From the NCBI GenBank assembly GCA_947488595.1, contig CANKZI010000015.1, positions 1 to 64,000 on the forward strand: DNA of 64,000 nucleotides, written 5' to 3'. Positions 1 to 8,234 of this stretch are shown here, piece after piece. The notes beneath the pieces are model-generated. The model was not told where the DNA came from, did no database searches, and worked only from the letters and a program-made list of their open reading frames with translations. Numbering within the stretch: the stretch's first letter is position 1; each line of letters opens with the position of its first letter. This DNA comes from Flavobacteriaceae bacterium (GTDB taxonomy: Bacteria > Bacteroidota > Bacteroidia > Flavobacteriales > Flavobacteriaceae). Position numbers and translations under genes: made by a program.

Positions 1-65
1 GTATTGGAACCGAAAAAGGGCAATAGTTCGAAGTTAAATACGTGCCCGCAAATAATTTTACGCTA

Positions 66-279
66 AAAAAGATAAAAAAAACTACAACATTAATGTTATA
101 GTTTCTGTCTTTTTTCTTTGTTAGCGCTGCGCAGTACAATTATATCACAACTTTGAGAAGATTATGTTGCAAAAAGTCACTATGAAAAGCTGCCTAAACA
201 GCTAGCGAAAGCGAGGTATTGTACTAATACAATAAGTATCGAAATAGCATTTCGCAAAGTATTTGGTACTTTCATTTAA
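66..279 (+). pseudogene. Possible decayed small secreted-protein gene
   Basis: The 317 bases before the first intact gene hold no open gene, but two reading frames join into something gene-like. From about 66 one frame reads a lysine-rich start, a stop (TAG at 99-101), then a hydrophobic stretch ending VSAAQYNYITTL, which resembles a signal peptide cleaved after AQ. At about 155 the reading has to shift frame, after which EDYVAKSHYEKLPKQ continues in another frame to a TAA at 277-279. An in-frame stop plus a frameshift suggests a pseudogene, although chance cannot be excluded. No family is recognised. Bases 1-66 are also open in one frame (22 codons to TAA at 64-66) and could be the tail of a gene beginning outside the window. 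Confidence 0.28.
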
Positions 280-317
280 AATTCAAATTCAGATTTAGCC
301 TGTTAGCAAAAAAAACA

Positions 318-1970
318 TTAAAAAGTCGTATTCAACGACAATGCAATTCCGGAACTTTCGGGCACAAATCGGCAAACGCCACCCACACAAACCAAACCAC
401 CTCGTTGTCTGCCATAACTCAACGCAATACGCGTTGCGTTTTTTCGATACGCTGTACCAATATTATAATAGTGATTGCGCATAGACGCCTCATCATTGCC
501 ATAATTGTACATGTCTAATACGTAAAAAGACAAGTTAGAATCAACGTTGAATTCAGCCGTAGCACTTGCCCAATTTTTTTTATCCGAGTCTGCCCACATG
601 TGTTCGCCTACAATTCGAATCGATTGTGAAGCTGCTGTTTTGTAGGTCATTTCGGCGCCAATAATATTGGTTTTTACCAAACCAGCCGTTTCTTCAATCA
701 TCTTTTTGTTGTAATATTGATTGATATACGAAAACTGTGTTTGCAATTTGCTATGCCACTTTTTGGTTACTTCAATATTGTAATCAGAAAAATATTTTTT
801 TCCGAAACCAAAGAAATCTGTTTCATAATTTTTTGGATTCAGAATATAAAAATCACCTCCTAAAGCATTCCAATTCGAAAAATTAAACGCGACTTTCATG
901 CCGTTTTTGCCTCCCAAAGTTGAGCCTTTTTTAAAATCATAAAACAAATCTATTTGTCCGCCAATTTCACCAGTTTTGACCAAAGTAGCATCGCCGAGAA
1001 TGACGTTGGGCTGCGATTGATAGACGTAAATATTGGCTAAATTGTAATGATGTTGTTTGGTAAGACTCGGAATAAAATTAAGAATACGGTCATTATACGG
1101 ATTGCCTTTTGCGCCTCTTTCCGAATAAAATCCCATGTTTTCTAATCGTCTAAAAGTACCATCTAAACCAAAACCTTTTTTAGAGTAACCCATATTGACG
1201 AGCAATGCGTTACCAGGTTTTATGAAATTGTTTTGAGGTTGATTGGCAACTTCGACAACAGCGTCATCGGATTTGTAATTGAATTCGGTTGCAAAATAAT
1301 ACGATTTGTGTGTATAATTCAAACGCGCTGCATAAGCATTGGTCAAGCTTTTAAAATTTGGGTTTTCAATGGGCGTAACTTCATATCTTCCTACATAAGT
1401 CAGGCCAATAGAAAGTGAGGAATTTGCCATTTTGATAGCATCAGAAACAGAAAATTCAGAATCAAAACCGTATACTTGTCCCTCAGAAACTTCAAAACCA
1501 GTGCGTTGCCGACCATAAATTCCTTTTAATGTTATCGAATTCAAAGGTTTATAAATGATCCTTGCGCCACGCAAAGCATTATTGATACCAAGTGCACGGT
1601 CTTCCCAACCTCTAAAAAGCAATCCACTACCAAACTGTTCATAAAAATAGCCCAAAGTGACATCGATGGTTTCGTTTTTATATTGCGCAAAATAGGTAGC
1701 CACATTGGTTTGGTTGAACTTGGGATTGTAATTTAATAATTCGCGCTCCTCATAGGCCTCGGCTTGAATTCCAGCAGACCAATTTTTGTGTTTGTAATTT
1801 ACTAGCAAATAACTGTTAGAACGCAACGGATATTCTGGATGATCTACCCCCAAATCTTTATCGTTAAGATACCATTGTGCATTGGATTCAAATCCGCCAA
1901 AAAAAGTGTGACTGTCTTGTGCTTTGGAACTGAAAACCACAAGACATAGTAAAAGGAAAAATCTGTTCAT
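318..1970 (-). CDS. DUF6029-like outer membrane beta-barrel protein
   Basis: This 550-residue protein starts with a short lipid-facing leader (MNRFFLLLCLVVFSSKAQ), a typical signal peptide cleaved after AQ. The rest alternates short aromatic-rich strands with polar turns, and it ends with a strand finishing in Phe (SLNTTF), as expected for an outer membrane beta-barrel. The overall look matches the Bacteroidota DUF6029 family, which has no known activity. It is the second gene of a two-gene operon: its ATG lies 3 bp after the stop of the TlpA-like gene. The pairing suggests a cell-envelope role, possibly an outer-membrane protein whose folding or redox state depends on the thioredoxin partner, but that is inference. 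Family assignment is from sequence character only. Confidence 0.72.
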   Translation of the reverse strand: MNRFFLLLCLVVFSSKAQDSHTFFGGFESNAQWYLNDKDLGVDHPEYPLRSNSYLLVNYKHKNWSAGIQAEAYEERELLNYNPKFNQTNVATYFAQYKNETIDVTLGYFYEQFGSGLLFRGWEDRALGINNALRGARIIYKPLNSITLKGIYGRQRTGFEVSEGQVYGFDSEFSVSDAIKMANSSLSIGLTYVGRYEVTPIENPNFKSLTNAYAARLNYTHKSYYFATEFNYKSDDAVVEVANQPQNNFIKPGNALLVNMGYSKKGFGLDGTFRRLENMGFYSERGAKGNPYNDRILNFIPSLTKQHHYNLANIYVYQSQPNVILGDATLVKTGEIGGQIDLFYDFKKGSTLGGKNGMKVAFNFSNWNALGGDFYILNPKNYETDFFGFGKKYFSDYNIEVTKKWHSKLQTQFSYINQYYNKKMIEETAGLVKTNIIGAEMTYKTAASQSIRIVGEHMWADSDKKNWASATAEFNVDSNLSFYVLDMYNYGNDEASMRNHYYNIGTAYRKNATRIALSYGRQRGGLVCVGGVCRFVPESSGIALSLNTTF

Positions 1971-1973
1971 GGC

Positions 1974-2450
1974 TTAAAGCGTCTTTAATTTTTCGAATAA
2001 TTCGACTTCGCTTCCAGGCACATACCCGTTCTGAATATGAACAATAACCCCATTTTTAACTACAATTGTGTAAGGAATATTGACAATCGACATGGCGCGT
2101 TTGAAATCTTGATTACTATCTAAAACGACTTTAAAATCCCAACCTTTTCCGTTTACCAACGGGTTAACTCTTTTTTGTGTTCTTGCATCATCGGTTGATA
2201 CCGCAATGATTTCGAGATTTAAGGTTTTTTTCCATTCGTCTTGGATTTCATTCAATTCATCCAATTCATTGATACAAGGCGCACACCAAGTGGCCCAAAA
2301 CGAAAAAATATAAAATTTATCTTTTTCTGAAAAATCATTTTTTAAAGAAATGTTATGGCCTTCAACTGATTTTAAAGTCAAATCAGGAAGTTGCTTTTGT
2401 GCAAAACCAGTGCATGCAATCAAAAGAAATACAAGTGTTATTTTTTTCAT
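1974..2450 (-). CDS. TlpA-like thioredoxin-fold protein, exported
   Basis: A 158-residue thioredoxin-fold protein with an N-terminal signal peptide (MKKITLVFLLIACTGFAQ) and a CAPC active site at residues 56-59 preceded by WATW, the TlpA/ResA arrangement. Such proteins act outside the cytoplasm as thiol-disulfide oxidoreductases, usually as reductants in cytochrome or envelope protein maturation. A conserved cis-proline region is visible at IVNIPYTIVV (about residues 122-131). It is the first gene of an operon with the DUF6029-like barrel gene (3-bp gap) and is divergent from the Omp28-like gene, with only about 100 bp between the two starts. The TAA stop and the next ATG are nearly contiguous, so the two are probably translationally coupled. 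Substrate unknown. Confidence 0.85.
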   Translation of the reverse strand: MKKITLVFLLIACTGFAQKQLPDLTLKSVEGHNISLKNDFSEKDKFYIFSFWATWCAPCINELDELNEIQDEWKKTLNLEIIAVSTDDARTQKRVNPLVNGKGWDFKVVLDSNQDFKRAMSIVNIPYTIVVKNGVIVHIQNGYVPGSEVELFEKLKTL

Positions 2451-2551
2451 TTTCTAGATCTATTTGTATGCAAATAAATAAATAAAAAGTAGTACTATAA
2501 AATTTAATTTGTTTTATTTGTAAAATAATAATGAGATTAAACTTTGTTAAT

Positions 2552-3388
2552 ATGAAAACGATATACTTTTCTCTTTTTTTAGTGGCAGCTGCTGTCTTAA
2601 GTTCTTGTAGTGAAACCAATATTATTGAAAAACAGATTGTTATAGACGAAACGATTGATGCACCTCCAGTTTCAGGGCAATTCAAAAAAAGAGTGCTAAT
2701 TGAAGATTATACAGGAACATGGTGTGGCAATTGTACACGGGTTTCTTATGGTATTGAAAAGGTTTTTGAATCAACTGAAAGAGCAGTAGCCGTGGCAATT
2801 CATAATGGCAACGATCCATATCATTTTGATGGAATAGGACCATTAAAGAATTTGATTTCTCCAGAATACGATCTCGAATTGCCACAATCAAGGTTGAACA
2901 GAACCGTGACTTGGGAATTTCCAGAGCCGCAAAACATACAACAGGCAATCAATTTAACAAGCAATAATTGTGGTTTAGGTTTGGCGTTGCATCCGACGGT
3001 TGCCAATGGTAATATTTCGGTCGATGTCGCAATAAAATTTGTACAGAATTATACCGATGTCAAATTGGTGGTTTATTTGTTAGAAGACAATTTGACTTAT
3101 TATCAAGCCAACTACACCACGTATTTTGGCGCTGTAAATCCAGTGCTGAATTTTGACCACGATCACGTATTAAGAGCTTCATTGACCAATATTATGGGCG
3201 ATGCGATAACCGAAGCAACGGTTTTTGGTACAACAGTAACCAAAAATTTTTCGGTTCCGGTCCCTGCCAATATCGAAAATGCTGCCAATTTGAGTTTTGT
3301 AGCTTTTGTAGTAGGCAATGACAATAAAGTGATCAATGTTAGAAGTGCTCATACCGATGAAAATCAGGAATTTGAAGAAAATCCTTAA
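2552..3388 (+). CDS. Omp28-like outer membrane lipoprotein with thioredoxin-like motif
   Basis: The product (278 residues from this ATG) has a lipoprotein signal peptide: MKTIYFSLFLVAAAVLSSC with the lipidated Cys at residue 19. A TWCGNC motif at residues 56-61 gives a thioredoxin-like CxxC, as in the Omp28 family of Bacteroidota outer-membrane proteins. An upstream in-frame ATG at 2531 would add seven residues (MRLNFVN) before the signal peptide; the later ATG is preferred because it gives a standard leader. The C-terminal half is beta-rich and unrecognised. The gene is divergent from the TlpA-like gene and ends in a clear intrinsic terminator. Known Omp28 proteins are surface lipoproteins; a redox function is inferred only from CxxC. 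Confidence 0.8.
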   Translation: MKTIYFSLFLVAAAVLSSCSETNIIEKQIVIDETIDAPPVSGQFKKRVLIEDYTGTWCGNCTRVSYGIEKVFESTERAVAVAIHNGNDPYHFDGIGPLKNLISPEYDLELPQSRLNRTVTWEFPEPQNIQQAINLTSNNCGLGLALHPTVANGNISVDVAIKFVQNYTDVKLVVYLLEDNLTYYQANYTTYFGAVNPVLNFDHDHVLRASLTNIMGDAITEATVFGTTVTKNFSVPVPANIENAANLSFVAFVVGNDNKVINVRSAHTDENQEFEENP

Positions 3389-3407
3389 TGTAAAATAACA
3401 TAGAAAT

Positions 3408-3447
3408 AAAAAATCCCAGTACGTGACAGGTTTACTGGGATTTTTTA
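3408..3447 (+). terminator. Intrinsic terminator of the Omp28-like gene
   Basis: An inverted repeat AATCCCAGTA (ending at 3421) pairs with TACTGGGATT (from 3433), with an 11-nt loop and a following T-run. It lies about 20 bp after the stop codon. Flanking A and T runs would let it work on both strands. Confidence 0.88.
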
Positions 3448-3479
3448 TTTGTACTTGATATAATTTAATTTCAAAAAAA

Positions 3480-3914
3480 ATGAAACCACAATCTTATAAA
3501 AATCATATCCGATTTTATGCCCCACACCATTTTGTGTATTATCCATTGCTTTCGATACTACTTGTCACTAGTATTTATATTGGTAGGGAAGCAAAAGATC
3601 CTTTGATTTGGACTTTTTTTAGTATTGTCTTTTTGATATTGATTTTACTTTCGTTCCTACTGCGCCAGCATTATGCACTCACTTTGCAAGACCGAATAGT
3701 TAATTTAGAAGTTAGTTTTCGATATTTTTCGTTAACCGGAAAAAGACTTGAAGACTTGCAACCGCCTTTACGCGATAAACAAATTTTTGCGCTGCGTTTC
3801 GCTTCGGATGCTGAATTTTTAGTTTTACTTGAAAAAACGAAATCCGAAAATTGGTCTGGAACCAAAATAAAAAAAGAAATTCAAAATTGGAAATCGGATA
3901 ATCAAAGAGTCTAG
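3480..3914 (+). CDS. DUF6526 family membrane protein
   Basis: A 144-residue protein with two closely spaced transmembrane segments: about residues 20-34 (YYPLLSILLVTSIYI) and 44-61 (WTFFSIVFLILILLSFLL). A basic cytoplasmic-type tail follows, with conserved-looking LTLQDRIVNLEV and FRYFSLTGK. The pattern MKPQSYKNHIRFYAPHHF at the N-terminus and the DKQIFALRFASD stretch fit the Bacteroidota DUF6526 family, whose function is unknown. It stands alone between the Omp28 terminator and the purK promoter, so it may have its own weak promoter. The start is the only ATG consistent with the conserved N-terminus. Confidence 0.75.
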   Translation: MKPQSYKNHIRFYAPHHFVYYPLLSILLVTSIYIGREAKDPLIWTFFSIVFLILILLSFLLRQHYALTLQDRIVNLEVSFRYFSLTGKRLEDLQPPLRDKQIFALRFASDAEFLVLLEKTKSENWSGTKIKKEIQNWKSDNQRV

Positions 3915-3942
3915 AAATTTTAGCCATTTTCAAATTCTTAGT

Positions 3943-3950
3943 TATCTTTG
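3943..3950 (+). promoter_or_regulatory. Promoter -7 element for purKE
   Basis: TATCTTTG fits the Bacteroidota -7 consensus TAnnTTTG. Transcription would begin near 3954, leaving a leader of about 37 nt before the purK ATG at 3992. No convincing TTG -33 element is seen. Confidence 0.55.
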
Positions 3951-3991
3951 CATCAATCTATTTGTCAAAAGACATTCACAACGCAAACCAA

Positions 3992-5146
3992 ATGAATTAT
4001 TTTTCTTCCGATTTCAAATTAGGCATCCTTGGAGGTGGGCAATTGGGCAAAATGTTGCTCTTTGAAACCCGAAAATTAGACATACAAACTTATGTTTTAG
4101 ATCCAAGTAGCGAAGCACCTGGAAAAATCGGTTGCAATCATTTTTTTCAAGGTGATTTAATGGATTTTGCTACGGTTTACAATTTTGGAAAACAAGTTGA
4201 TGTACTGACTTTTGAAATCGAATTGGTCAATCTTGAAGCCCTTGAAGCCCTTGAATTAGAAGGTATCAAAATTTATCCATCGCCCAAAACGCTGCGATTG
4301 ATTCAAAATAAAGGCATTCAAAAAGATTTTTATTTACACAATAATATTCCAACCGCCGAGTACCAGCGTTTTGAAAGCAGTAGCGCCATGATAAGTGCCA
4401 TTCAAAACAATCAACTGGACTTGCCTTTGGTATGGAAATGTACTCAGTTTGGCTACGACGGCAACGGCGTAAAAGTGATTAGAGCGCTTGCAGATACAAA
4501 TAATTTGCCCGATGTTGAATGTATTGCAGAAATGATGGTGCCGTTTAAAAATGAATTGGCGGTGATTGTTGCTCGCAATGTTTCAGGCGAAATCAAAACG
4601 TATCCTGTGGTTGAAATGGAGTTCCATCCAGAAGCCAATCAGGTCGAATACGTGATTTGTCCAGCGCGAATTGATGCCAATATAGCGCAAAAAGCAAATG
4701 ATGTTGCATTATTGGTTGCTCAAAAATTCAACCATGTTGGATTGTTGGCTGTCGAAATGTTTCAAACCCATGAGGATGTTATTTTAGTAAATGAAGTAGC
4801 GCCGAGACCGCATAATTCAGGTCATTTTTCGATCGAAGCGAGTTATACTTCACAATTTGAAAATCATTTACGCGCCATTCTCAATTTGCCGTTGGGTAAT
4901 ACCGAAAGTAAAGTGGCTGGAATTATGGTTAATTTGGTGGGTGAAGAAGGATTTTCTGGAGATGTTATCTATAAAAATATAGAGAAAATTCTAGGATGGG
5001 ATGGTGTAACACCCCATATTTATGGAAAAAAACAAACACGACCGTTCAGAAAAATGGGACATGTAACCATTGTAAATGAAGATATAGCAATAGCGAGAAA
5101 AATTGCCGAAGAAGTCAAACAAACAATAAGAGTGATAAGCGAATGA
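3992..5146 (+). CDS. purK: 5-(carboxyamino)imidazole ribonucleotide synthase
   Basis: PurK is an ATP-grasp enzyme that makes N5-CAIR from AIR, bicarbonate and ATP in de novo purine synthesis. The 384-residue product has the N-terminal nucleotide-binding fold with GILGGGQLG at residues 11-19, the ATP-grasp middle (LVWKCTQFGYDGNG), and the metal- and substrate-binding region NEVAPRPHNSGH. A longer reading from a TTG at 3962 is possible, but the ATG at 3992 gives the usual N-terminus and lies well after the promoter. purE follows 48 bp downstream, so the two successive pathway steps are probably co-transcribed. Confidence 0.96.
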   Translation: MNYFSSDFKLGILGGGQLGKMLLFETRKLDIQTYVLDPSSEAPGKIGCNHFFQGDLMDFATVYNFGKQVDVLTFEIELVNLEALEALELEGIKIYPSPKTLRLIQNKGIQKDFYLHNNIPTAEYQRFESSSAMISAIQNNQLDLPLVWKCTQFGYDGNGVKVIRALADTNNLPDVECIAEMMVPFKNELAVIVARNVSGEIKTYPVVEMEFHPEANQVEYVICPARIDANIAQKANDVALLVAQKFNHVGLLAVEMFQTHEDVILVNEVAPRPHNSGHFSIEASYTSQFENHLRAILNLPLGNTESKVAGIMVNLVGEEGFSGDVIYKNIEKILGWDGVTPHIYGKKQTRPFRKMGHVTIVNEDIAIARKIAEEVKQTIRVISE

Positions 5147-5194
5147 TAGATTCATTTTTTAATTATTCTATTTTTTAACTTTAAATTTATAAAC

Positions 5195-5671
5195 ATGAAA
5201 GTAGCCGTAATAATGGGAAGCATCTCTGATTTGCCAATCATGGAAGAAGCTGTTGCCGTATTAAAAAGTTTTGGTATAGCAACCGCAGTCGATATTGTTT
5301 CGGCACACAGAACACCTGAAAAATTATTTGATTTCAGTAAAAATGCACATTTAAAAGGTATTGCCGTGATTATTGCAGGTGCAGGTGGTGCGGCCCATTT
5401 GCCTGGAATGGTAGCCGCAATGTCGCCATTGCCTGTTAGTTGTTTCCCCATAAAATCAAGTAATTCAATCGACGGCTGGGATAGTATTTTGTCAATATTG
5501 CAGATGCCTGGTGGTGTTCCTGTGGCGACTGTGGCATTAAATGGCGCAAAAAATGCTGGGATTTTAGCAGCGCAAATTATTGGAAGCCAACAACCCGATG
5601 TTTTAGAAAAAATAATTGCCTATAAAGAAAGTTTAAAAAATGCAGTAAACCAATCAGCCGCAAGTTTATAA
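5195..5671 (+). CDS. purE: N5-CAIR mutase (AIR carboxylase catalytic subunit)
   Basis: PurE converts N5-CAIR to CAIR, the step after PurK in purine synthesis. The 158-residue length and motifs are those of class I PurE: MGSISDLP near residue 7, SAHRTP (the catalytic His region) near 40, and the GAGGAAHLPGM glycine-rich substrate loop. It is downstream of purK in the same direction and ends before a hairpin. Nothing unusual is seen. Confidence 0.97.
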   Translation: MKVAVIMGSISDLPIMEEAVAVLKSFGIATAVDIVSAHRTPEKLFDFSKNAHLKGIAVIIAGAGGAAHLPGMVAAMSPLPVSCFPIKSSNSIDGWDSILSILQMPGGVPVATVALNGAKNAGILAAQIIGSQQPDVLEKIIAYKESLKNAVNQSAASL

Positions 5672-5703
5672 TAAATATTTCTTATTTACTAAATGGAATA
5701 AAA

Positions 5704-5735
5704 AAAAGCTCCCGCTGGTTGGCAAGAGCTTTTAA
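5704..5735 (+). terminator. Probable terminator after purE
   Basis: AAAAGCTC (5704-5711) pairs with GAGCTTTT (5726-5733). The T-run is short, so termination may be weaker than at other hairpins here; the A-run on the other side makes it symmetric. Confidence 0.6.
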
Positions 5736-5943
5736 AAAATTTAAAATCAGAAATTTACTTTTAAGATTTGGGGCAAAAATTAAATTTCCTTAAAACTTCC
5801 TTTGTGAAAAACAAAAGAAATTCTACGACGAAGTTACACAAAATTCCGACTAAATACACATTTATTTAATATTTAACATTTTCATCCATTTTTGTTGTCA
5901 ACTCATTTTATTTTAATTCCCAAAAAATTGCAATACTTTATAT

Positions 5944-7971
5944 ATGAACCCAATCTCTTATCCATTTAACACCAAATACAATTCGGCGCCATTTTTTACA
6001 ATCGAAAACAAAGATTTTCTTGCTTCGTTTGAAACAGCAATTGCTGCTGCTCGAATCGAAATTGATGCCATTATCAACAATACTGAAAGTCCTAATTTTG
6101 CAAATACCATTGAAGCATTGGATTTTTCGGGAGAAGCATTGGATCGTTTATCCAGCATATTTTTTAATTTGAATTCGGCTGAAACTTCTGATGAAATGCA
6201 AAAAATAGCACAAGAAGTCAGTCCGTTATTAACTGCATTTAGCAATGATATTACACTTAATCAGGACTTATTCAATAAAATAAAAACGGTTTATTATCAA
6301 AAGGAAAACTTGCGTCTTAGCACAGAGCAATTGACTTTATTGGATAAAAAATACAAAAGTTTTTCAAGAAATGGCGCACTTTTGTCGGCCGATAAAAAAA
6401 TACGCTTGCGCGAAATTGATACCGAACTCGCGCAATTAAAATTGACTTATGGCGAAAATGTTTTGGCAGAAACCAATAATTATCAATTGCACATCACCGA
6501 TGCCAACGATTTAAAAGGTCTGCCCGAAGGCGCTGTTGAAATGGCTGAAGCATTGGCGCAATCGAAACAACTGAAAGGATGGCTTTTTACTTTGGATTTT
6601 CCGAGTTATCTGCCTTTTGTAACTTATAATGAAAACCGCGAATTAAGAAAAGAGATGGCTATTGCAGCCGGAAAAAAGGGTTTTCAAAACAATGAGTTTG
6701 ACAACCAAGATAATACTTTAAAAATTGCAAAATTGCGATTTGAAAGGGCTAATTTATTGGGCTATGCAACACATTCGGATTTTGTTTTAGAAGAAAGAAT
6801 GGCCCAAAATCCTGAAAAAGTCAAATCGTTTTTAAATGAATTGTTGGTCAAAGCCAAACCCGCAGCGCAACGAGAATTTGCGCAATTGACTGCATTTGCA
6901 AAAGAATTAGATGGCATCAATCAATTAGAAAAATGGGATGGTGCTTATTATTCTGAAAAACTAAAGCAAAGTTTATTCAGTTTGGATGATGAAGTTTTGA
7001 AACCTTATTTCCAACTTGAAAATGTGCTGAACGGTGCTTTTTTGATTGCAGAACGACTTTTCGGAATTACTTTTAGATCCATTTCGGACATCGATAAATA
7101 CCATGAAGAAGTGCAGACTTTTGAGGTTGTGGATTTTGAAGGCCAATTGGTCGCTTTGTTCTACGCTGATTTTTTTCCGCGACCAGGAAAACGTAATGGT
7201 GCTTGGATGACTTCGTATAAACCACAATACATTAAAAACGGCAAGAATGAAAGACCACATGTATCCATTGTTTGCAATTTTACAAAACCAACTGCTACAA
7301 AACCATCCTTGTTGACCTTTAATGAAGTAACGACTTTGTTTCACGAGTTTGGTCACGCTTTGCATGGGATGTTGGCCAACACTAAATATCCGAGTTTGTC
7401 GGGCACCAGTGTTTATTGGGATTTTGTAGAATTGCCAAGTCAAATTATGGAAAACTGGTGTTATGCGCCAGAAGCATTGGCTTTGTTTGCGAAACATTAT
7501 CAAACTGGCGCAATTATTCCGCATGAATATGTAGAAAGAATCAAAGAAAGCGCCAATTTTCAAGAAGGAATGGCGACCTTACGACAATTGAGTTTTGGTT
7601 TGTTGGACATGGCTTTTCACAGCAGTGACCCAACAACAATCAAAGACATTAAAGCCTTTGAAAAATCTGCTTTTGACGGTACCACTTTGTATCCCGATGT
7701 GGCCGAAAATTGCATGAGTGTTTCATTTTCACATATTTTTAATGGCGGTTATTCTTCTGGGTACTACAGTTACAAATGGGCCGAAGTTTTAGATGCGGAC
7801 GCTTTTGCGTATTTTCAAGAAAAGGGAATTTTTAATAAAGAAGTAGCTACAAAATTCAAAGTCCACATCCTTTCAAAAGGAGGAACCGAATTGCCGATGG
7901 CATTGTACCAGCGTTTTCGCGGACAAGAACCCAATGCCGATGCTTTGCTAAAAAGAGCTGGATTGGTTTAG
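5944..7971 (+). CDS. M3 family metallopeptidase (peptidyl-dipeptidase Dcp / oligopeptidase A type)
   Basis: This 675-residue protein carries the M3 zinc site HEFGH at residues 467-471, followed by the downstream Glu helix (GTSVYWDFVELPSQIMENW), in which the third zinc ligand lies. It has no signal peptide, so it is probably a cytoplasmic enzyme degrading oligopeptides. The length and the C-terminal FNGGYSSGYYSYKWAEVLDADAF region match Dcp/OpdA-type enzymes rather than the shorter oligoendopeptidase F. It is a single gene between the purE hairpin and its own terminator. Whether it is a dipeptidyl carboxypeptidase or an endopeptidase cannot be decided from sequence. Confidence 0.92.
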   Translation: MNPISYPFNTKYNSAPFFTIENKDFLASFETAIAAARIEIDAIINNTESPNFANTIEALDFSGEALDRLSSIFFNLNSAETSDEMQKIAQEVSPLLTAFSNDITLNQDLFNKIKTVYYQKENLRLSTEQLTLLDKKYKSFSRNGALLSADKKIRLREIDTELAQLKLTYGENVLAETNNYQLHITDANDLKGLPEGAVEMAEALAQSKQLKGWLFTLDFPSYLPFVTYNENRELRKEMAIAAGKKGFQNNEFDNQDNTLKIAKLRFERANLLGYATHSDFVLEERMAQNPEKVKSFLNELLVKAKPAAQREFAQLTAFAKELDGINQLEKWDGAYYSEKLKQSLFSLDDEVLKPYFQLENVLNGAFLIAERLFGITFRSISDIDKYHEEVQTFEVVDFEGQLVALFYADFFPRPGKRNGAWMTSYKPQYIKNGKNERPHVSIVCNFTKPTATKPSLLTFNEVTTLFHEFGHALHGMLANTKYPSLSGTSVYWDFVELPSQIMENWCYAPEALALFAKHYQTGAIIPHEYVERIKESANFQEGMATLRQLSFGLLDMAFHSSDPTTIKDIKAFEKSAFDGTTLYPDVAENCMSVSFSHIFNGGYSSGYYSYKWAEVLDADAFAYFQEKGIFNKEVATKFKVHILSKGGTELPMALYQRFRGQEPNADALLKRAGLV

Positions 7972-8002
7972 ATAATATTTTTACCGCTCTGAATTACAAA
8001 AT

Positions 8003-8031
8003 AAAACCGAAGATTGCCTTCGGTTTTTTTT
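8003..8031 (+). terminator. Terminator of the M3 peptidase gene
   Basis: AAAACCGAAG (8003-8012) pairs perfectly with CTTCGGTTTT (8018-8027), with a 5-nt loop and a run of T to 8031. Confidence 0.92.
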
Positions 8032-8040
8032 GTGCTGTCT

Positions 8041-8170
8041 GCGTTAGGGATTGAAGTGAAAAGCCCACAGCAAGGAGGAACGACGCCGCGCGGACTTGTA
8101 ACGAAAAGCCTGACCCCGTTGTTCCGAAAGTCTGATTTTTTAGAATGCTCGTTCGCAACGGGGTAACGCC
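8041..8170 (+). repeat. Structured intergenic repeat element, copy A
   Basis: A 130-bp G+C-richer block in AT-rich surroundings. Its ends are complementary (GCGTTA at 8041-8046, TAACGC at 8164-8169). An internal perfect inverted repeat pairs ACCCCGTTG (8113-8121) with CAACGGGGT (8156-8164). The word GAAAAGCC occurs twice, near 8058 and 8103. The same sequence family appears in reverse orientation at 26456-26533. From memory of Flavobacterium intergenic sequences this resembles a dispersed repeat with AGGGATTGAAG and GAAAGCC words, but no name or function is known to me. No ORF is present. Confidence 0.6.
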
Positions 8171-8187
8171 ATAAATTAATTAAAACA

Positions 8188-8211
8188 AACTTTCATTTAT
8201 TTTTGAAACTT
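8188..8211 (+). promoter_or_regulatory. Putative GbsR/MarR operator 1
   Basis: AACTTTCA (8188-8195), an 8-nt AT spacer, then TGAAACTT (8204-8211): an inverted repeat with one mismatch. It overlaps the -33 region of the regulator's own promoter. The same 8-8-8 layout recurs at 8756-8779, so autoregulation is likely. Inference from pattern and position. Confidence 0.55.
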
Positions 8212-8233
8212 TAAAAATAAAAGCCTACTTTTG
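8203..8233 (+). promoter_or_regulatory. Promoter of the GbsR/MarR regulator gene
   Basis: TTG at 8203-8205 and TACTTTTG at 8226-8233, 20 bp apart, match the Bacteroidota -33/-7 consensus closely. The predicted start site (about 8237) falls on the double ATG of the gene, so the transcript may be leaderless. Confidence 0.6.
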
Positions 8234-8234
8234 T

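Noticed and set aside
188..254. Three consecutive small hairpins (AGCTG/CAGCT, TATTGTA/TACAATA, CGAAAT/ATTTCG) as a possible structured RNA
   Set aside because: The same bases read as a coherent protein fragment, so a decayed gene is the simpler explanation; each stem is short.
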